Positions 26,123 through 34,627 of a DNA stretch of 64,000 nucleotides are shown here, piece after piece. Under the pieces are notes generated by a model, which saw only the letters and a list, made by a program, of their open reading frames with translations, was not told the DNA's origin and did no database searches. Position 1 is the first letter of the stretch. Each line of letters starts with the position of its first letter. This DNA comes from Desmonostoc muscorum LEGE 12446 (GTDB lineage: Bacteria > Cyanobacteriota > Cyanobacteriia > Cyanobacteriales > Nostocaceae). The translations under genes were made by a program, and so were the position numbers. The stretch covers positions 8,455,001 to 8,519,000 of the forward strand of contig NZ_JADEXS020000001.1 of NCBI RefSeq assembly GCF_015207005.2. Direction: 5' to 3'.

Positions 26123-26833
26123 TCAGTGACCTGCACTCTGGCCACCATCGACGTGAAGGATTTCGCCCGTGACAAAGTTGGCTGATTCGAGATAGAGAGC
26201 CGCATCAACAACATCGGATATCTCGCCCATACGATCAATTGGGTGCATGGCAGCGAGCTGTGCATGGATCTCGGCAGGGTGCATTGGTGTCTTAATGTTA
26301 CCTAGCGCGATCGCATTCACCCGGATACCGCGTTTGGCATACTCAATCGCCAGCGATTTTGTTGCGGCATTTAGTCCGCCCTTTGTCAGCGACGCGAGTA
26401 CGGAGGGTACGCCAGCAATCGGGTTGTCAACCAGGCTCGTCGATATCTGCACGATATGACCACTACCTTGCTTCTCCATCTCGGCGATCGCCAGTTGCGT
26501 CATGTGAAAGAAGCCAGTGATGTTAGTACCCAAATATACCTTGTAGTCAGCCTCGGTGTATTCGGTAAATGGCTTGGCGATGAAGATACCCGCGTTGTTG
26601 ATGAGTGTGTCGATGCGCCCGAAGCGGGTCACGCCTTCAAAAATAGCACGCTCGGCAGTTTTGCGATCGGCAATGTCACCAGGTACAGTGAGAATTGCCT
26701 CATCGTCTGACGGCTCGATCGAGCGCGAGGTGGCAATTACCCGATAGTTGCTCTCGCGGTACGCCTTGACGAGGGCTGCGCCGATGCCTTGCGATGCGCC
26801 GGTAATAATAGCGACTTTCTGTTCAATGCCCAT
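26123..26833 (-). CDS. SDR-family protein lacking the catalytic Tyr
   Basis: This 236-residue classical-SDR fold has VAIITGASQGIGAALVKAY (NAD(P) binding), DTLINNAGIFIAKPFTEY (NNAG) and HIVQISTSLVDNPIAGVPS (catalytic Ser region). Then comes VLASLTKGGLNAATKSLAIE, where the YxxxK motif has Ala instead of Tyr but keeps the Lys. The C-terminus ends FVTGEILHVDGGQ as usual. This variant recurs in a defined SDR subgroup, so it is unlikely to be an error, but the usual proton-transfer mechanism cannot apply. AAAAGGAG lies upstream of ATG. Confidence 0.88.
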   Translation of the reverse strand: MGIEQKVAIITGASQGIGAALVKAYRESNYRVIATSRSIEPSDDEAILTVPGDIADRKTAERAIFEGVTRFGRIDTLINNAGIFIAKPFTEYTEADYKVYLGTNITGFFHMTQLAIAEMEKQGSGHIVQISTSLVDNPIAGVPSVLASLTKGGLNAATKSLAIEYAKRGIRVNAIALGNIKTPMHPAEIHAQLAAMHPIDRMGEISDVVDAALYLESANFVTGEILHVDGGQSAGH

Positions 26834-27012
26834 AATAAAACTCCTTTATGCTTTTGAGGGGTTAGTGAAATGACGGACGAATTTATTGAACGGCATAGTG
26901 CAATTGCAGTCTGTTTTCAGTCATAGAACTTACGCATTGACAAAACTGTACTTGCGTGATAAATGCTATGAAAAATAATATATTGGAACCAACTAATGAA
27001 AAGTGTGGTGGT

Positions 27013-28707
27013 CTATTGCCTGCCTGAGTCTGTTTTTACAGTGGTTTGCAGCTGATGTTCGAGATGTAGAATTTCCGCCGCCCGCTCCCCGATGATCACG
27101 CAGGGAGCCATCGTGTTACCAGCCGTTACTCGCGGCATAATCGATCCATCAGCGATCCGGAGATTGTCGATTCCATACACTCTTAGGTTGTTATCCACCA
27201 CCGACATCTCATCCCGACCCATCTTCGCGGTACAGGTTTCGTGCCAGAAACTTGTTGCAGCATCCCGAATAAAGCTTTCGAGTTCGGCTCCTTTCAAATT
27301 ACCTGGCATCACTTCGCGCTTAACGAACGGACGAAGCGGAGCAGAGTTCCCGACTTCGCGGCAGAGTTCTACGCAGGCGATCGCGGTTTTGAGATCATCT
27401 GGGTCAGACAGCGTGTTTGCATCAATCAGAATTGGGTCGGATGGATCGGCTCCCGTCAGGCGCAGGCGACCTCGGCTTTTAGGATGGGCGATCGCCCCAA
27501 ATAACGTCCAGCCTGCATTAGGCAGCCCAAAGCGGATGGCATTCTCAGCACTGGATTTTGACACCTCAGCCTGACAGACAAATAAGTCCGGGCTTGACAG
27601 TCCAGACTGGCTTGTCGAGAAAAAGATTGCCTCGGACATATTGTTTCTTGGTTCGAGAGCGTCTTCATATTCCCAGACACAATCGAATGCAACGTGGTCT
27701 TGAAAATTTTGCCCCACACCGGGAAGGTGCTGCACGACAGGAATTCCAAATCGCCGTAACTCTGCCTCATCGCCGATACCAGATTGCATCAGCACTTTCG
27801 GCGTATGGATCGCACCGAGCGACAGCACAACTTCAACTGCCGCACCAATGCGATAGATCGCGTCCCGATAAGATATCTCCACACCAGTGACCCGCTTGCC
27901 CTGGAACGTCAGCCGTGTAACCAGTGCATGACTAAGAACCGTTAGGTTTGGCCGATCCATATATGGGAAAACGTAGGAACGGAATATTGATTCGCGTTTG
28001 CCATTGCGGACTCGCACATCGGTGATAGAAGCACCCTTCGCTGCTTCCATCATCCGTCCGTTGGGATTTTCAAAAGTAGGAATACCCACCACCCGCGCTC
28101 CTTCCACCGTTGCGGGTGCGATCGGGTTTGGCTCTGGCGCTGGCTGGACAAATACTGGCCCTCCCGTTCCGCGATACATCGGGTCTGGCACGCCATGCCA
28201 ATCTTCCAGGCGGCGATAAATCTTCAAGACGGATTCATAACTCCAGGCCGGATCGTTGGCAACGGATGCGAAGAAATCCCAATCATGCTTGTGTCCACGC
28301 GCCCAAACCATGACGTTAATGCTCGATCCACCGCCTAGTACCTTGCCCATAGAGAACGGAATCGAACGACCGTTCACATGTCGATTCGGCTGACCTGAGA
28401 AGCTCCAGTCGCGATCGGTTCCAAGGTTTATCGGCCATTGATTTGCTTCCATGACACTTGGCACATCATCAGTGCCTCCAGCTTCCAGCAGCAGAACGCT
28501 GACATCCGGATTCTCGGCCAGTCTGCGGGCAACCACCGAGCCAGAAGATCCAGATCCGCAAACAATAAAATCGTACTGGGGTCTTAGCTGGGAGGTGAGC
28601 TGGTGCTGGTTGCTGCGGACACGCTCGGCGAAAATATCGTGGCTATCATTGCCACGTTGATAGTTGTCACCATCCTCAAAAGACTTTTTCTCAAAGTTCG
28701 TCTTCAT
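27013..28707 (-). CDS. GMC oxidoreductase (choline dehydrogenase-like)
   Basis: The protein has 564 residues. The FAD dinucleotide motif is YDFIVCGSGSSGSVVARRLA, with the GMC signature 1 in GKVLGGGSSINVMVWARG and signature 2 in VVLSLGAIHTPKVLMQSGIG. The C-terminal catalytic region has SFWHETCTAKMG (His base) and PRVTAGNTMAPCVIIGERAA (Asn). The first 45 residues are a polar extension without a recognisable signal. The family oxidises alcohols such as choline, glucose or polyethylene glycol. No betaine-pathway neighbour is present, so the substrate stays open. Confidence 0.93.
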   Translation of the reverse strand: MKTNFEKKSFEDGDNYQRGNDSHDIFAERVRSNQHQLTSQLRPQYDFIVCGSGSSGSVVARRLAENPDVSVLLLEAGGTDDVPSVMEANQWPINLGTDRDWSFSGQPNRHVNGRSIPFSMGKVLGGGSSINVMVWARGHKHDWDFFASVANDPAWSYESVLKIYRRLEDWHGVPDPMYRGTGGPVFVQPAPEPNPIAPATVEGARVVGIPTFENPNGRMMEAAKGASITDVRVRNGKRESIFRSYVFPYMDRPNLTVLSHALVTRLTFQGKRVTGVEISYRDAIYRIGAAVEVVLSLGAIHTPKVLMQSGIGDEAELRRFGIPVVQHLPGVGQNFQDHVAFDCVWEYEDALEPRNNMSEAIFFSTSQSGLSSPDLFVCQAEVSKSSAENAIRFGLPNAGWTLFGAIAHPKSRGRLRLTGADPSDPILIDANTLSDPDDLKTAIACVELCREVGNSAPLRPFVKREVMPGNLKGAELESFIRDAATSFWHETCTAKMGRDEMSVVDNNLRVYGIDNLRIADGSIMPRVTAGNTMAPCVIIGERAAEILHLEHQLQTTVKTDSGRQ

Positions 28708-28895
28708 TGTGCCTACCTCACTTTCAAAATCGAATTAGCGTAGGTTGCTTCGTCAGTGTTTCCTATAGGTGTAGCCCCGCCAATACCAGCGTTAACGAAG
28801 ATGAATCAAGCGATCGCCAAGCTAATACCAGTAATCAGTGCCTTCTTATCTTCTAGTTTCATCACAATCTCCAAAGGAGATTATGTGGTTGCTGT

Positions 28896-29762
28896 TCAGG
28901 CTATGCTCGAAGCCATGACGCGGTGGTCATGGTCGGTGCTGGTAGCTACTGGCAGCCATGCTTCGATTTCCTGTGCCATTTTTGCAGCGTTGCTCTGGTA
29001 CATTGCGATCGCGTCCTTGCCAACGGGCAAATGTACTGGAGGGCGTTCTGTATTAGCGAGTTGAAGAATCACCTGAGCAAACTTTTTCGGATCGCCGGGT
29101 TGCTGCCCATGTAGCGCATCGGCTCCGCTCCGCATCGGCCCTACCGTTTCCTGGTAATCGTCGATGATGGTCTTAGCGGCAACATAGGATTCAGTGCTCA
29201 GGAAGTCGGTACTAAAAAGACCGGGAGCCACTACTGTAACGTGGATGCCGAGCGGTGCTAGTTCTACTGCTAGCCCTTTCGAGAGACCCTCAACTGCAAA
29301 TTTAGTAGATCCATATAATCCCCAGCCCGGAATTGCATCGTAGCCAAACAGCGACGAGATATTGATCACGCGCCCGGACTTTTGCTGGCGCAGGTACGGT
29401 AACACGGCACGAGTCACGTTGAGTAAACCAAATACGTTGGTGTCATACTGTTTGCGAACTTCGGCATCCGTGGCTTCTTCGATCGCCGTAACCATGCCAA
29501 ATCCGGCATTATTAACTAAGACATCAATCTGACCGAAACGGGCAATGCCTTGTTTGACAGCCGCTTGTACCTGGTCTTCCTGGGTAACATCCATCTGCAC
29601 AACGTATAGATCCGGGTGGTTTTGCAGGGTTGTGGCGAGTTGTGTGGCCTCTTGGCGAACCGTTGCTACTACTTGATCACCCACTGCCAGGGCTGCTCTA
29701 GCAATTTCTAATCCAAAGCCCCTGGAAGCTCCGGTAATAAACCATACTTTCTGCGTTTTCAT
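28896..29762 (-). CDS. Classical SDR oxidoreductase
   Basis: This 288-residue protein has VWFITGASRGFGLEIARAAL, DVLVNNAGFGMVTAIEEATD, RVINISSLFGYDAIPGWGLY and YGSTKFAVEGLSKGLAVELA, so the complete Ser-Tyr-Lys triad and an NADP-favouring Arg are present. It is about 50 percent identical by eye to the SDR at 43789-44628 (MTQKTWFITGASRG; LVNNAGFGV; STKFAVEG), evidence of duplication in the island. ATG follows AAAGGAGAACAAA. The upstream block with the ACTCAA-N5-TTGAGT dyad is shared with two VOC genes. The 188 bp after its stop contain nothing I can name. Confidence 0.93.
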   Translation of the reverse strand: MKTQKVWFITGASRGFGLEIARAALAVGDQVVATVRQEATQLATTLQNHPDLYVVQMDVTQEDQVQAAVKQGIARFGQIDVLVNNAGFGMVTAIEEATDAEVRKQYDTNVFGLLNVTRAVLPYLRQQKSGRVINISSLFGYDAIPGWGLYGSTKFAVEGLSKGLAVELAPLGIHVTVVAPGLFSTDFLSTESYVAAKTIIDDYQETVGPMRSGADALHGQQPGDPKKFAQVILQLANTERPPVHLPVGKDAIAMYQSNAAKMAQEIEAWLPVATSTDHDHRVMASSIA

Positions 29763-29812
29763 TTTGTTCTCCTTTAGTATTGATAAGCTTGCTGCCCACC
29801 TCGATTAACTTC

Positions 29813-29880
29813 ATTGTTCTGCGATCGCCCAATCCACACCACTCAAGTTAGTTGAGTTAAAACGCGACTTAATCATTTGG
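29813..29880 (-). promoter_or_regulatory. Conserved upstream block B with ACTCAA-N5-TTGAGT dyad
   Basis: The dyad is at 29841-29857 (ACTCAAGTTAGTTGAGT), about 80 bp upstream of the SDR start, flanked by TTCTGCGATCGCCCAATCC and AAAACGCGACTTAATC. Similarity to block C at 33.7 kb continues beyond the operator into a MOSC-gene tail, so block and neighbour were copied together. Confidence 0.65.
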
Positions 29881-29907
29881 ATTGGAGGAAAGTAGCAAGG
29901 GAAGTTG

Positions 29908-30045
29908 TTAGACCTGATATGCTTGGCTGTGAGCTGCGTGATGAAGTAATTCTGGATTGTCCTGCTCACGAACATAAAGTTGAGTGATATCGGCAACGGT
30001 GATGTTGTTATCATCCCAACTCACTAGCTCTACAGTGTCTCCGGT
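29908..30045 (-). pseudogene. MOSC-domain protein, C-terminal remnant
   Basis: Minus-strand reading gives TGDTVELVSWDDNNITVADI then TQLYVREQDNPELLHHAAHS, ending AYQV and a stop at 29908-29910. This resembles the 3-alpha C-terminal segment of YiiM-like MOSC proteins (molybdenum-cofactor-dependent reductase partners). A stop codon precedes it, and the MOSC core is absent. A more decayed copy of the last codons lies at about 33770-33795 upstream of the other operator block. Confidence 0.55.
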
Positions 30046-30094
30046 TCAAACTTCGGTATTGTCGATACATGAAAATCCTTGCAATGCGTGCGTC

Positions 30095-30538
30095 TTACTC
30101 TTCGTTTATGACCAGGTTCTGTTCATTGGTATTGGCGATAAGCACTGCTAGCAGGCGTGCAGGTTCAGTATCACTGGCATTGGCGCTGACACGATGATGA
30201 TCGCCAGGTAATTCAAAAAAGTTCTCACCCGCGTGATACACTTGCTCCGGATTATCATTGATTTTGCTACGAACCGCACCTTCCAGGACTGTTGCATAGA
30301 TGAAAGCCGAGTCTGGATGGGTGTGAGGGATCGACGAGACACCTGGCGCATATTCGACCACCTGGACTTTCATGCTCTTGCCGGGCACATTGGGAAGGAC
30401 ACGATCGAAGACCAACGTTACCTTTTCACCCAACACACTGGCTGAAGCTGGCAATACGGGGAGTGCTGTGAATACGGAAAAAGCTGCGAATATGGAGAGT
30501 GCTGCGAATGCAAATCCGCGAAGAAATCTAGTAAACAT
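30095..30538 (-). CDS. Secreted cupin-domain protein
   Basis: ATG at 30538 is preceded by AAGGAGAACCCAA; the frame extends to 30610, but the extra 24 residues are not needed. The N-terminus is a Sec signal (MFTRFLRGFAFAALSIFAAF, cleavage near ASASV). The mature part has one cupin: SSIPHTHPDSAFIYATVLEG (His, His) and FFELPGDHHRVSANAS (His). Length is about 147 residues before processing. Periplasmic cupins of this type are often annotated only by fold; a metal-dependent or sensor role is possible. Confidence 0.85.
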   Translation of the reverse strand: MFTRFLRGFAFAALSIFAAFSVFTALPVLPASASVLGEKVTLVFDRVLPNVPGKSMKVQVVEYAPGVSSIPHTHPDSAFIYATVLEGAVRSKINDNPEQVYHAGENFFELPGDHHRVSANASDTEPARLLAVLIANTNEQNLVINEE

Positions 30539-30765
30539 TTGGGTTCTCCTTGCGTGAATACAAAAGTGAACACGAATTGGTGAATAAAAATCCGTTTGAT
30601 GTGCTCTCATGCTGAATCAAGCCGCGCAGATTAGACAGGGGTAGGTTGAGTTGAGCGTTGCAAAACTCAGCAGTTGCGGGATGTTGAACTTTGTGTCCTC
30701 AAACGCCAGTTGCTATAACGGGGAGAACCCCGCCCACGCGACTGGCTCCGCAACCGATGTCAGCA

Positions 30766-31536
30766 CTAAATTCTCATTGCTGATCTTTGAGCGATCGAGC
30801 GGTTGAGCCAGTCCTTGAAACGGGTCGAGCCAATGAGCGAGTTGCCCTGTGGAACGAGCTGATCGTTCAACGCTGCACCAAAGTAACGGGCGTGACTGTC
30901 TACAACTACCTGACGTGAGTCGTGAGTTGCGCTCAGGAATTGGCGGATGATTTCCTCGAAACGGAACCGATCTGGGCCTGCTAAATCGATAATGCCGTTG
31001 ACTGGCGCTCCCAGTGTGATATCGACTAACGCATCTGCAACGTCATCTGTTAGGATGGGCTGGATAAAGGCAGGGGGCAAGTGAACCGTTTCTCCATTGC
31101 TGGGGAATTGAGCAACGATCATCTCGATGAACTCAAAGAACTGCGTAGCGCGAACGATTGTATAGGGTACTGCTGCGGACTGGATCAACTTTTCCTGAGC
31201 GACTTTGGCACGCATATAGCCGCTATCAGGAATGCGATCGGCTCCAACAATTGATACTGCAATGTGATGACCTACACCCGCATCTACCTCCGCCGCCAGC
31301 AGGTTCCGGGTTGACTTCTCGAAGAACTCCAACACCGCCGCATCCTCAAAGGAGGGTGAACTCGTTACATCGACAACAACTTGAGCACCCACTAACGCCT
31401 CAGCCAGTCCCTCACCTGTGACAGCATCGACACCTGAAGAACGGGACGCTGCCACCACCTCATGTCCATGTTCATGTAGCTTGCTGACAAGCTTCTTACC
31501 AAGCCGCCCACTGGCACCAACAACAACAATTTTCAT
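30766..31536 (-). CDS. NAD(P)H-binding atypical SDR
   Basis: This 256-residue protein has MKIVVVGASGRLGKKLVSKL (Rossmann GxxGxxG), HEVVAASRSSGVDAVTGEGL, VDAGVGHHIAVSIVGADRIP and a GYMRAKVAQEKLI segment. There Tyr and Lys are spaced as in extended SDRs; later VPYTIVRATQFFEF occurs. It resembles NAD(P)H-binding NmrA/YwnB-like proteins used as redox-linked or quinone-handling enzymes. It is one of four Rossmann-fold proteins in the leftward run; no product can be predicted. Confidence 0.87.
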   Translation of the reverse strand: MKIVVVGASGRLGKKLVSKLHEHGHEVVAASRSSGVDAVTGEGLAEALVGAQVVVDVTSSPSFEDAAVLEFFEKSTRNLLAAEVDAGVGHHIAVSIVGADRIPDSGYMRAKVAQEKLIQSAAVPYTIVRATQFFEFIEMIVAQFPSNGETVHLPPAFIQPILTDDVADALVDITLGAPVNGIIDLAGPDRFRFEEIIRQFLSATHDSRQVVVDSHARYFGAALNDQLVPQGNSLIGSTRFKDWLNRSIAQRSAMRI

Positions 31537-31590
31537 GACAAAACCTCTGATAATTTAAAGAACAGGGTTGTTGAGTTTTGAGCCAGCCGC

Positions 31591-31905
31591 TTATTTGATC
31601 TCAGCCGGGTCAAACTCGGTCACTCGTCCCGGACGGGCAGCCAGAAAGACATCGTAGGAAGTGCAATAGGCGATCGTGACATCATTGACTTTGTTGTAAA
31701 GATGAACTACGGTATTCGCTCCTCCGGGTTGCAGGGCAATGGGTTCCAGGTCGCCAAAGAAGAGACGACGAATCGTATCACCACTGCCCAACTCATCCCT
31801 TAACTTCCGTAACAGAGCCAGTTTTCCTTCCAGGGTGGCAGGGGTGGGATCAGCAGGAGGCTTTGCTTGAGACATAGTTGCTTCAGCCGTATTTGCTTGA
31901 GACAT
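31591..31905 (-). CDS. Conserved small protein of unknown function
   Basis: GTG/TTG-initiated readings reach 31959, but ATG at 31905 has TTGGAGAACAATT before it and is preferred, giving about 104 residues. After a low-complexity start with two MSQA repeats it reads TLEGKLALLRKLRDELGSGD, RRLFFGDLEPIALQPGG and TVVHLYNKVNDVTIAYCTSY. The length and even hydrophobic pattern suggest a real small alpha/beta protein. I do not recognise the family. It sits 54 bp upstream of the NAD-binding gene at 31536, in the same direction. Confidence 0.6.
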   Translation of the reverse strand: MSQANTAEATMSQAKPPADPTPATLEGKLALLRKLRDELGSGDTIRRLFFGDLEPIALQPGGANTVVHLYNKVNDVTIAYCTSYDVFLAARPGRVTEFDPAEIK

Positions 31906-32029
31906 AATTGTTCTCCAATGTTGTTGAAATGTACTGTGTTGTTGAAATCTACTGGTCAAACTTTTTCATACCCAGACGCAGTCAAGTTGCGATGAAACCA
32001 TGCTGCTCAGGCAGGTGGCAGGTTTCCTT

Positions 32030-32965
32030 TTAACCAAGAGCCACGGTGGTGTTAACGATCCATTCCAATGATCGCGGCTGAAAATTCAGTTCGCGTTTTG
32101 CTTTGGCATTCGATGCGCCTCGCATCTGAGTCTGGTAGTAAACAATGTCCGCACCGCCCTCGATTTTCAGAGCATCTTCAACGGATACTTGCGGTGGGGG
32201 TGGAGCATTCAGCGATCGAGCAAACGCAGGCAGCCAGTCGCGCACCGCTAAAGGCTGATCATCCACAATTAGATAAACACCAGGATTGCCCTGCTCTGCG
32301 GCTGCAACAGTGGCGATCGCTGCATCCTCAATGTGTAACCACGACCAAACGCCCTCCCCATTGCCTACAATGGGAAACTCTTGCTGCCGTATCTGTTGTG
32401 CTACATCGCCATCTGGATTGAACCAGGTGCCGGGCCCGTAGAAGAAGCCATAGCGTAAGGCAATTCCTTCGAGATTGGATTCCGATAAACGGTGTTCAAT
32501 CTCAGTCACGAGGCGAGCATCTGCGGCAACGGCGGGTGAGGCATCAAGCGATAACGGTGTTTCTTCATCTGCCAATCCAGCACCAGGAATTCCCCAGAAG
32601 GCGATCGACTGTCTCAGGTAACGGCGCACCCCTGCTGCCTGTGCTGCCGCCAGCACATTGGCTCCGCCTTCTAACCGAATGCGCGTATTCAGAGGTGCTG
32701 CTGCACTCATGGATTCGCGGCTGTAAGTCCTGGGTAGGGCGGTCAGTTGTTCGATCACCACTTCCGGTTGAGCGTGGGCGATCGCTACTTTGACTGAATC
32801 TGGGTCGAATACATCGGCGATCGCAGGTTCTATTCCCTGTGCCGTTAATGACTGTGCTGTTTTTTGGGAGCGGGTCAGCGCGACAACGTTGTGTCCTTTG
32901 GCAAGCAATTGGTCGAGTAGCGGGCGACCGATCGCTCCTGTTCCCCCGGCAACAAAAATCTTCAT
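32030..32965 (-). CDS. NAD-dependent epimerase/dehydratase-like protein
   Basis: ATG at 32965 has GGAGGAG six bases upstream; the longer frame adds five residues. The protein of about 311 residues has MKIFVAGGTGAIGRPLLDQL (Rossmann), VVALTRSQKTAQSL, RRYLRQSIAFWGIPGAG and GIALRYGFFYGPGTWFNPDG. A lateral helix domain ends LNFQPRSLEWI. It is an extended SDR; the YxxxK pair is not obvious at the usual place. It may act on small quinones or sugars. Only fold and cofactor class are supported. Confidence 0.88.
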   Translation of the reverse strand: MKIFVAGGTGAIGRPLLDQLLAKGHNVVALTRSQKTAQSLTAQGIEPAIADVFDPDSVKVAIAHAQPEVVIEQLTALPRTYSRESMSAAAPLNTRIRLEGGANVLAAAQAAGVRRYLRQSIAFWGIPGAGLADEETPLSLDASPAVAADARLVTEIEHRLSESNLEGIALRYGFFYGPGTWFNPDGDVAQQIRQQEFPIVGNGEGVWSWLHIEDAAIATVAAAEQGNPGVYLIVDDQPLAVRDWLPAFARSLNAPPPPQVSVEDALKIEGGADIVYYQTQMRGASNAKAKRELNFQPRSLEWIVNTTVALG

Positions 32966-33148
32966 TTGTGACTCCTCCAAAACTTGTTGGTTAGTACGGT
33001 ACTACATTGCGTTGATGGCGGAAGGGGAAGGGGGTAGAGGGAATGATAGTAGCTCCTCTAGTCCTCCACTCCTTTACTTCTCCACCCATTTGGTTGTCAT
33101 ACTCTCTGTTGTGAAATTCGCTTCTGTCCTTAAGCGATCGATATCATG

Positions 33149-33616
33149 TTACCGTCCGGGAAGCCGCACCCTGACTTCTTGGAGTATCCAACCATTGCCA
33201 TCTGGGTCGCTGAACGAGGCATAGGAGGCATAGTCTCGACGTTTCGGATCGGGGCCTGGTACCCGTCCCTCAGTTCCGGCGTGGTGGAAGATCCCGCCGA
33301 TGTCGTGAAATATTTCACTCACCTCGACACCCCGCTCAACAAGTTCGGCATGGGCTGCCTCAATGTCGTAAACAATTAGATATAAACCTTGAACTGAACC
33401 TGGCTCGGCTAACGATACTCCTTTACCAAAGATGATTGAGGCTTCCGATCCAGGAGGAGTCAGTTGCACTACCCGGAAGTTTTCATCGGTGACAAAATCG
33501 GCATCGAGTCGCCATCCCAAATTTTTATAGAAGTCTTTGGAGCGATCAACATCGGCAACGGGTATCACCACAACTTCGAGTTTCATATTTTGACTGTTTA
33601 CTTGATTGGTAGTCAT
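33149..33616 (-). CDS. VOC-family protein (paralogue of 22975-23664)
   Basis: This 155-residue single VOC unit has MKLEVVVIPVADVDRSKDFY, FRVVQLTPPGSEASIIFGKG, SEIFHDIGGIFHH and FSDPDGNGWILQEVRVRLPG. It matches the first two thirds of the VOC protein at 22975-23664, including the N-terminal NQVNSQNMKLEVVV, but lacks that protein's His/Trp-rich tail. The ATG follows AAAGGAGAACAAG, and the dyad-bearing block is upstream, so gene and control region were duplicated together. It is probably a dimeric metal-dependent or binding protein; ligand unknown. Confidence 0.9.
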   Translation of the reverse strand: MTTNQVNSQNMKLEVVVIPVADVDRSKDFYKNLGWRLDADFVTDENFRVVQLTPPGSEASIIFGKGVSLAEPGSVQGLYLIVYDIEAAHAELVERGVEVSEIFHDIGGIFHHAGTEGRVPGPDPKRRDYASYASFSDPDGNGWILQEVRVRLPGR

Positions 33617-33664
33617 CTTGTTCTCCTTTGGGTTGGTAGATTTGATATTCAGATTGGTTACTTT

Positions 33665-33720
33665 TTATTGTTCTGCGATCGCCCAATTTACACCACTCAA
33701 GTTCTTTGAGTTAAAACGTA
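33665..33720 (-). promoter_or_regulatory. Conserved upstream block C with ACTCAA-N5-TTGAGT dyad
   Basis: The dyad is at 33695-33711 (ACTCAAGTTCTTTGAGT), preceded by TTGTTCTGCGATCGCCCAAT and followed by TAAAACGTAATTTAATCG, about 80 bp before the VOC start at 33616. It is the third copy of the element; only the five loop bases and a few flanking bases vary. Confidence 0.65.
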
Positions 33721-33857
33721 ATTTAATCGTTCGACATCGGAGGTAAGCAGCAGCAAATGAGCCGGAAGTATTTAGACCTAATATGCTTCAGGGCAAGATT
33801 GCATTATTCGCCGATTAAGCGGCACGCTCTTTATGAAAACCTTTGTTGCGATAAACA

Positions 33858-34424
33858 TCAAAAACGTTCGTTAATTGCTGCCATAATGGTTACTATTAAT
33901 TGCTCAATAGTCCAACGTTCGCGATAACGAATCTCATTAACAAACAAAGCTGGTGCAGCTTCTACCCCACTTCGATATCCGCCTTGAATGTCTGCAATGA
34001 TGTGATCGACATAAACTCCTTTGGATAAGTCTTGCAAAAATCGAGGGATGTCAAGTCCCAAATGATTCGCATATTCCACAAGGTATCCGTTCTCTAACGC
34101 TTGTTGATAGATAAAGAGCATCTCATGCATCTGCCAAAACTGACCTTGCATTGCTGCTGCTTCTGCTGCTTCTGCTGCCCGTTGAGCATGAGGATGAATC
34201 TGTTTCTGGGGAAAATGACGAAAGATAAAACACACATCATTCTCCGCGAAAGAAGGGCTTAACTGCTGTTGAGCGGCTTTAATCAACCGATAGGCGTTTG
34301 CACTTTGAAAACATTCATAATCTCCATACATAATAAGTACAACACTGGCACTTAGCACACCTTGAATGTGATCTTGAATTAAAGGCGGGACAAACAAGGA
34401 ATGATGCTCGCGATCGTCAACCAT
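33858..34424 (-). CDS. DsbA-like thioredoxin-fold protein with CxxS motif
   Basis: This 188-residue protein has the DsbA/FrnE-type arrangement of a thioredoxin fold with helical insert: VVLIMYGDYECFQSANAYRL, VCFIFRHFPQKQIHPHAQRA, MQGQFWQMHEMLFIYQQALE and AAPALFVNEIRYRERW (cis-Pro region). The active site is CFQS instead of CPYC, so it cannot cycle a disulfide in the normal way. It may act on mixed disulfides or be a chaperone-like relative. No signal peptide is visible, so it is probably cytoplasmic. Confidence 0.87.
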   Translation of the reverse strand: MVDDREHHSLFVPPLIQDHIQGVLSASVVLIMYGDYECFQSANAYRLIKAAQQQLSPSFAENDVCFIFRHFPQKQIHPHAQRAAEAAEAAAMQGQFWQMHEMLFIYQQALENGYLVEYANHLGLDIPRFLQDLSKGVYVDHIIADIQGGYRSGVEAAPALFVNEIRYRERWTIEQLIVTIMAAINERF

Positions 34425-34586
34425 CTTTCAGACCTGTCAAGCAAACTTAAACCCTGCAACTAAGTTGGTTAGCGTTTGCATGAATTTAATATAGGTAATT
34501 GACTCCTACATGTCATCCACTGAAAGTCCATAATTTGGCACATTATAAGGATGGACGAAGTAATCCGTCAAAAGCAGTAGATTTAC

Positions 34587-34602
34587 TCCGACTAAAGTCG
34601 GA
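34587..34602. terminator. Short hairpin after the response-regulator gene
   Basis: TCCGACT (34587-34593) and AGTCGGA (34596-34602) pair tightly about 25 bp past the stop of the leftward regulator gene. The flanking minus-strand sequence is moderately T-rich. It is a possible terminator of the kinase-regulator unit; the rest of the 203-bp gap shows nothing clear. Confidence 0.45.
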
Positions 34603-34627
34603 ATCCAAGGCTCAACTAACGTGAAAC

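Noticed and set aside
29811..30014. 67-codon minus-strand frame over operator block B
   Set aside because: It reads across the conserved operator and an out-of-frame MOSC tail; the correct frame of the remnant is a different one.
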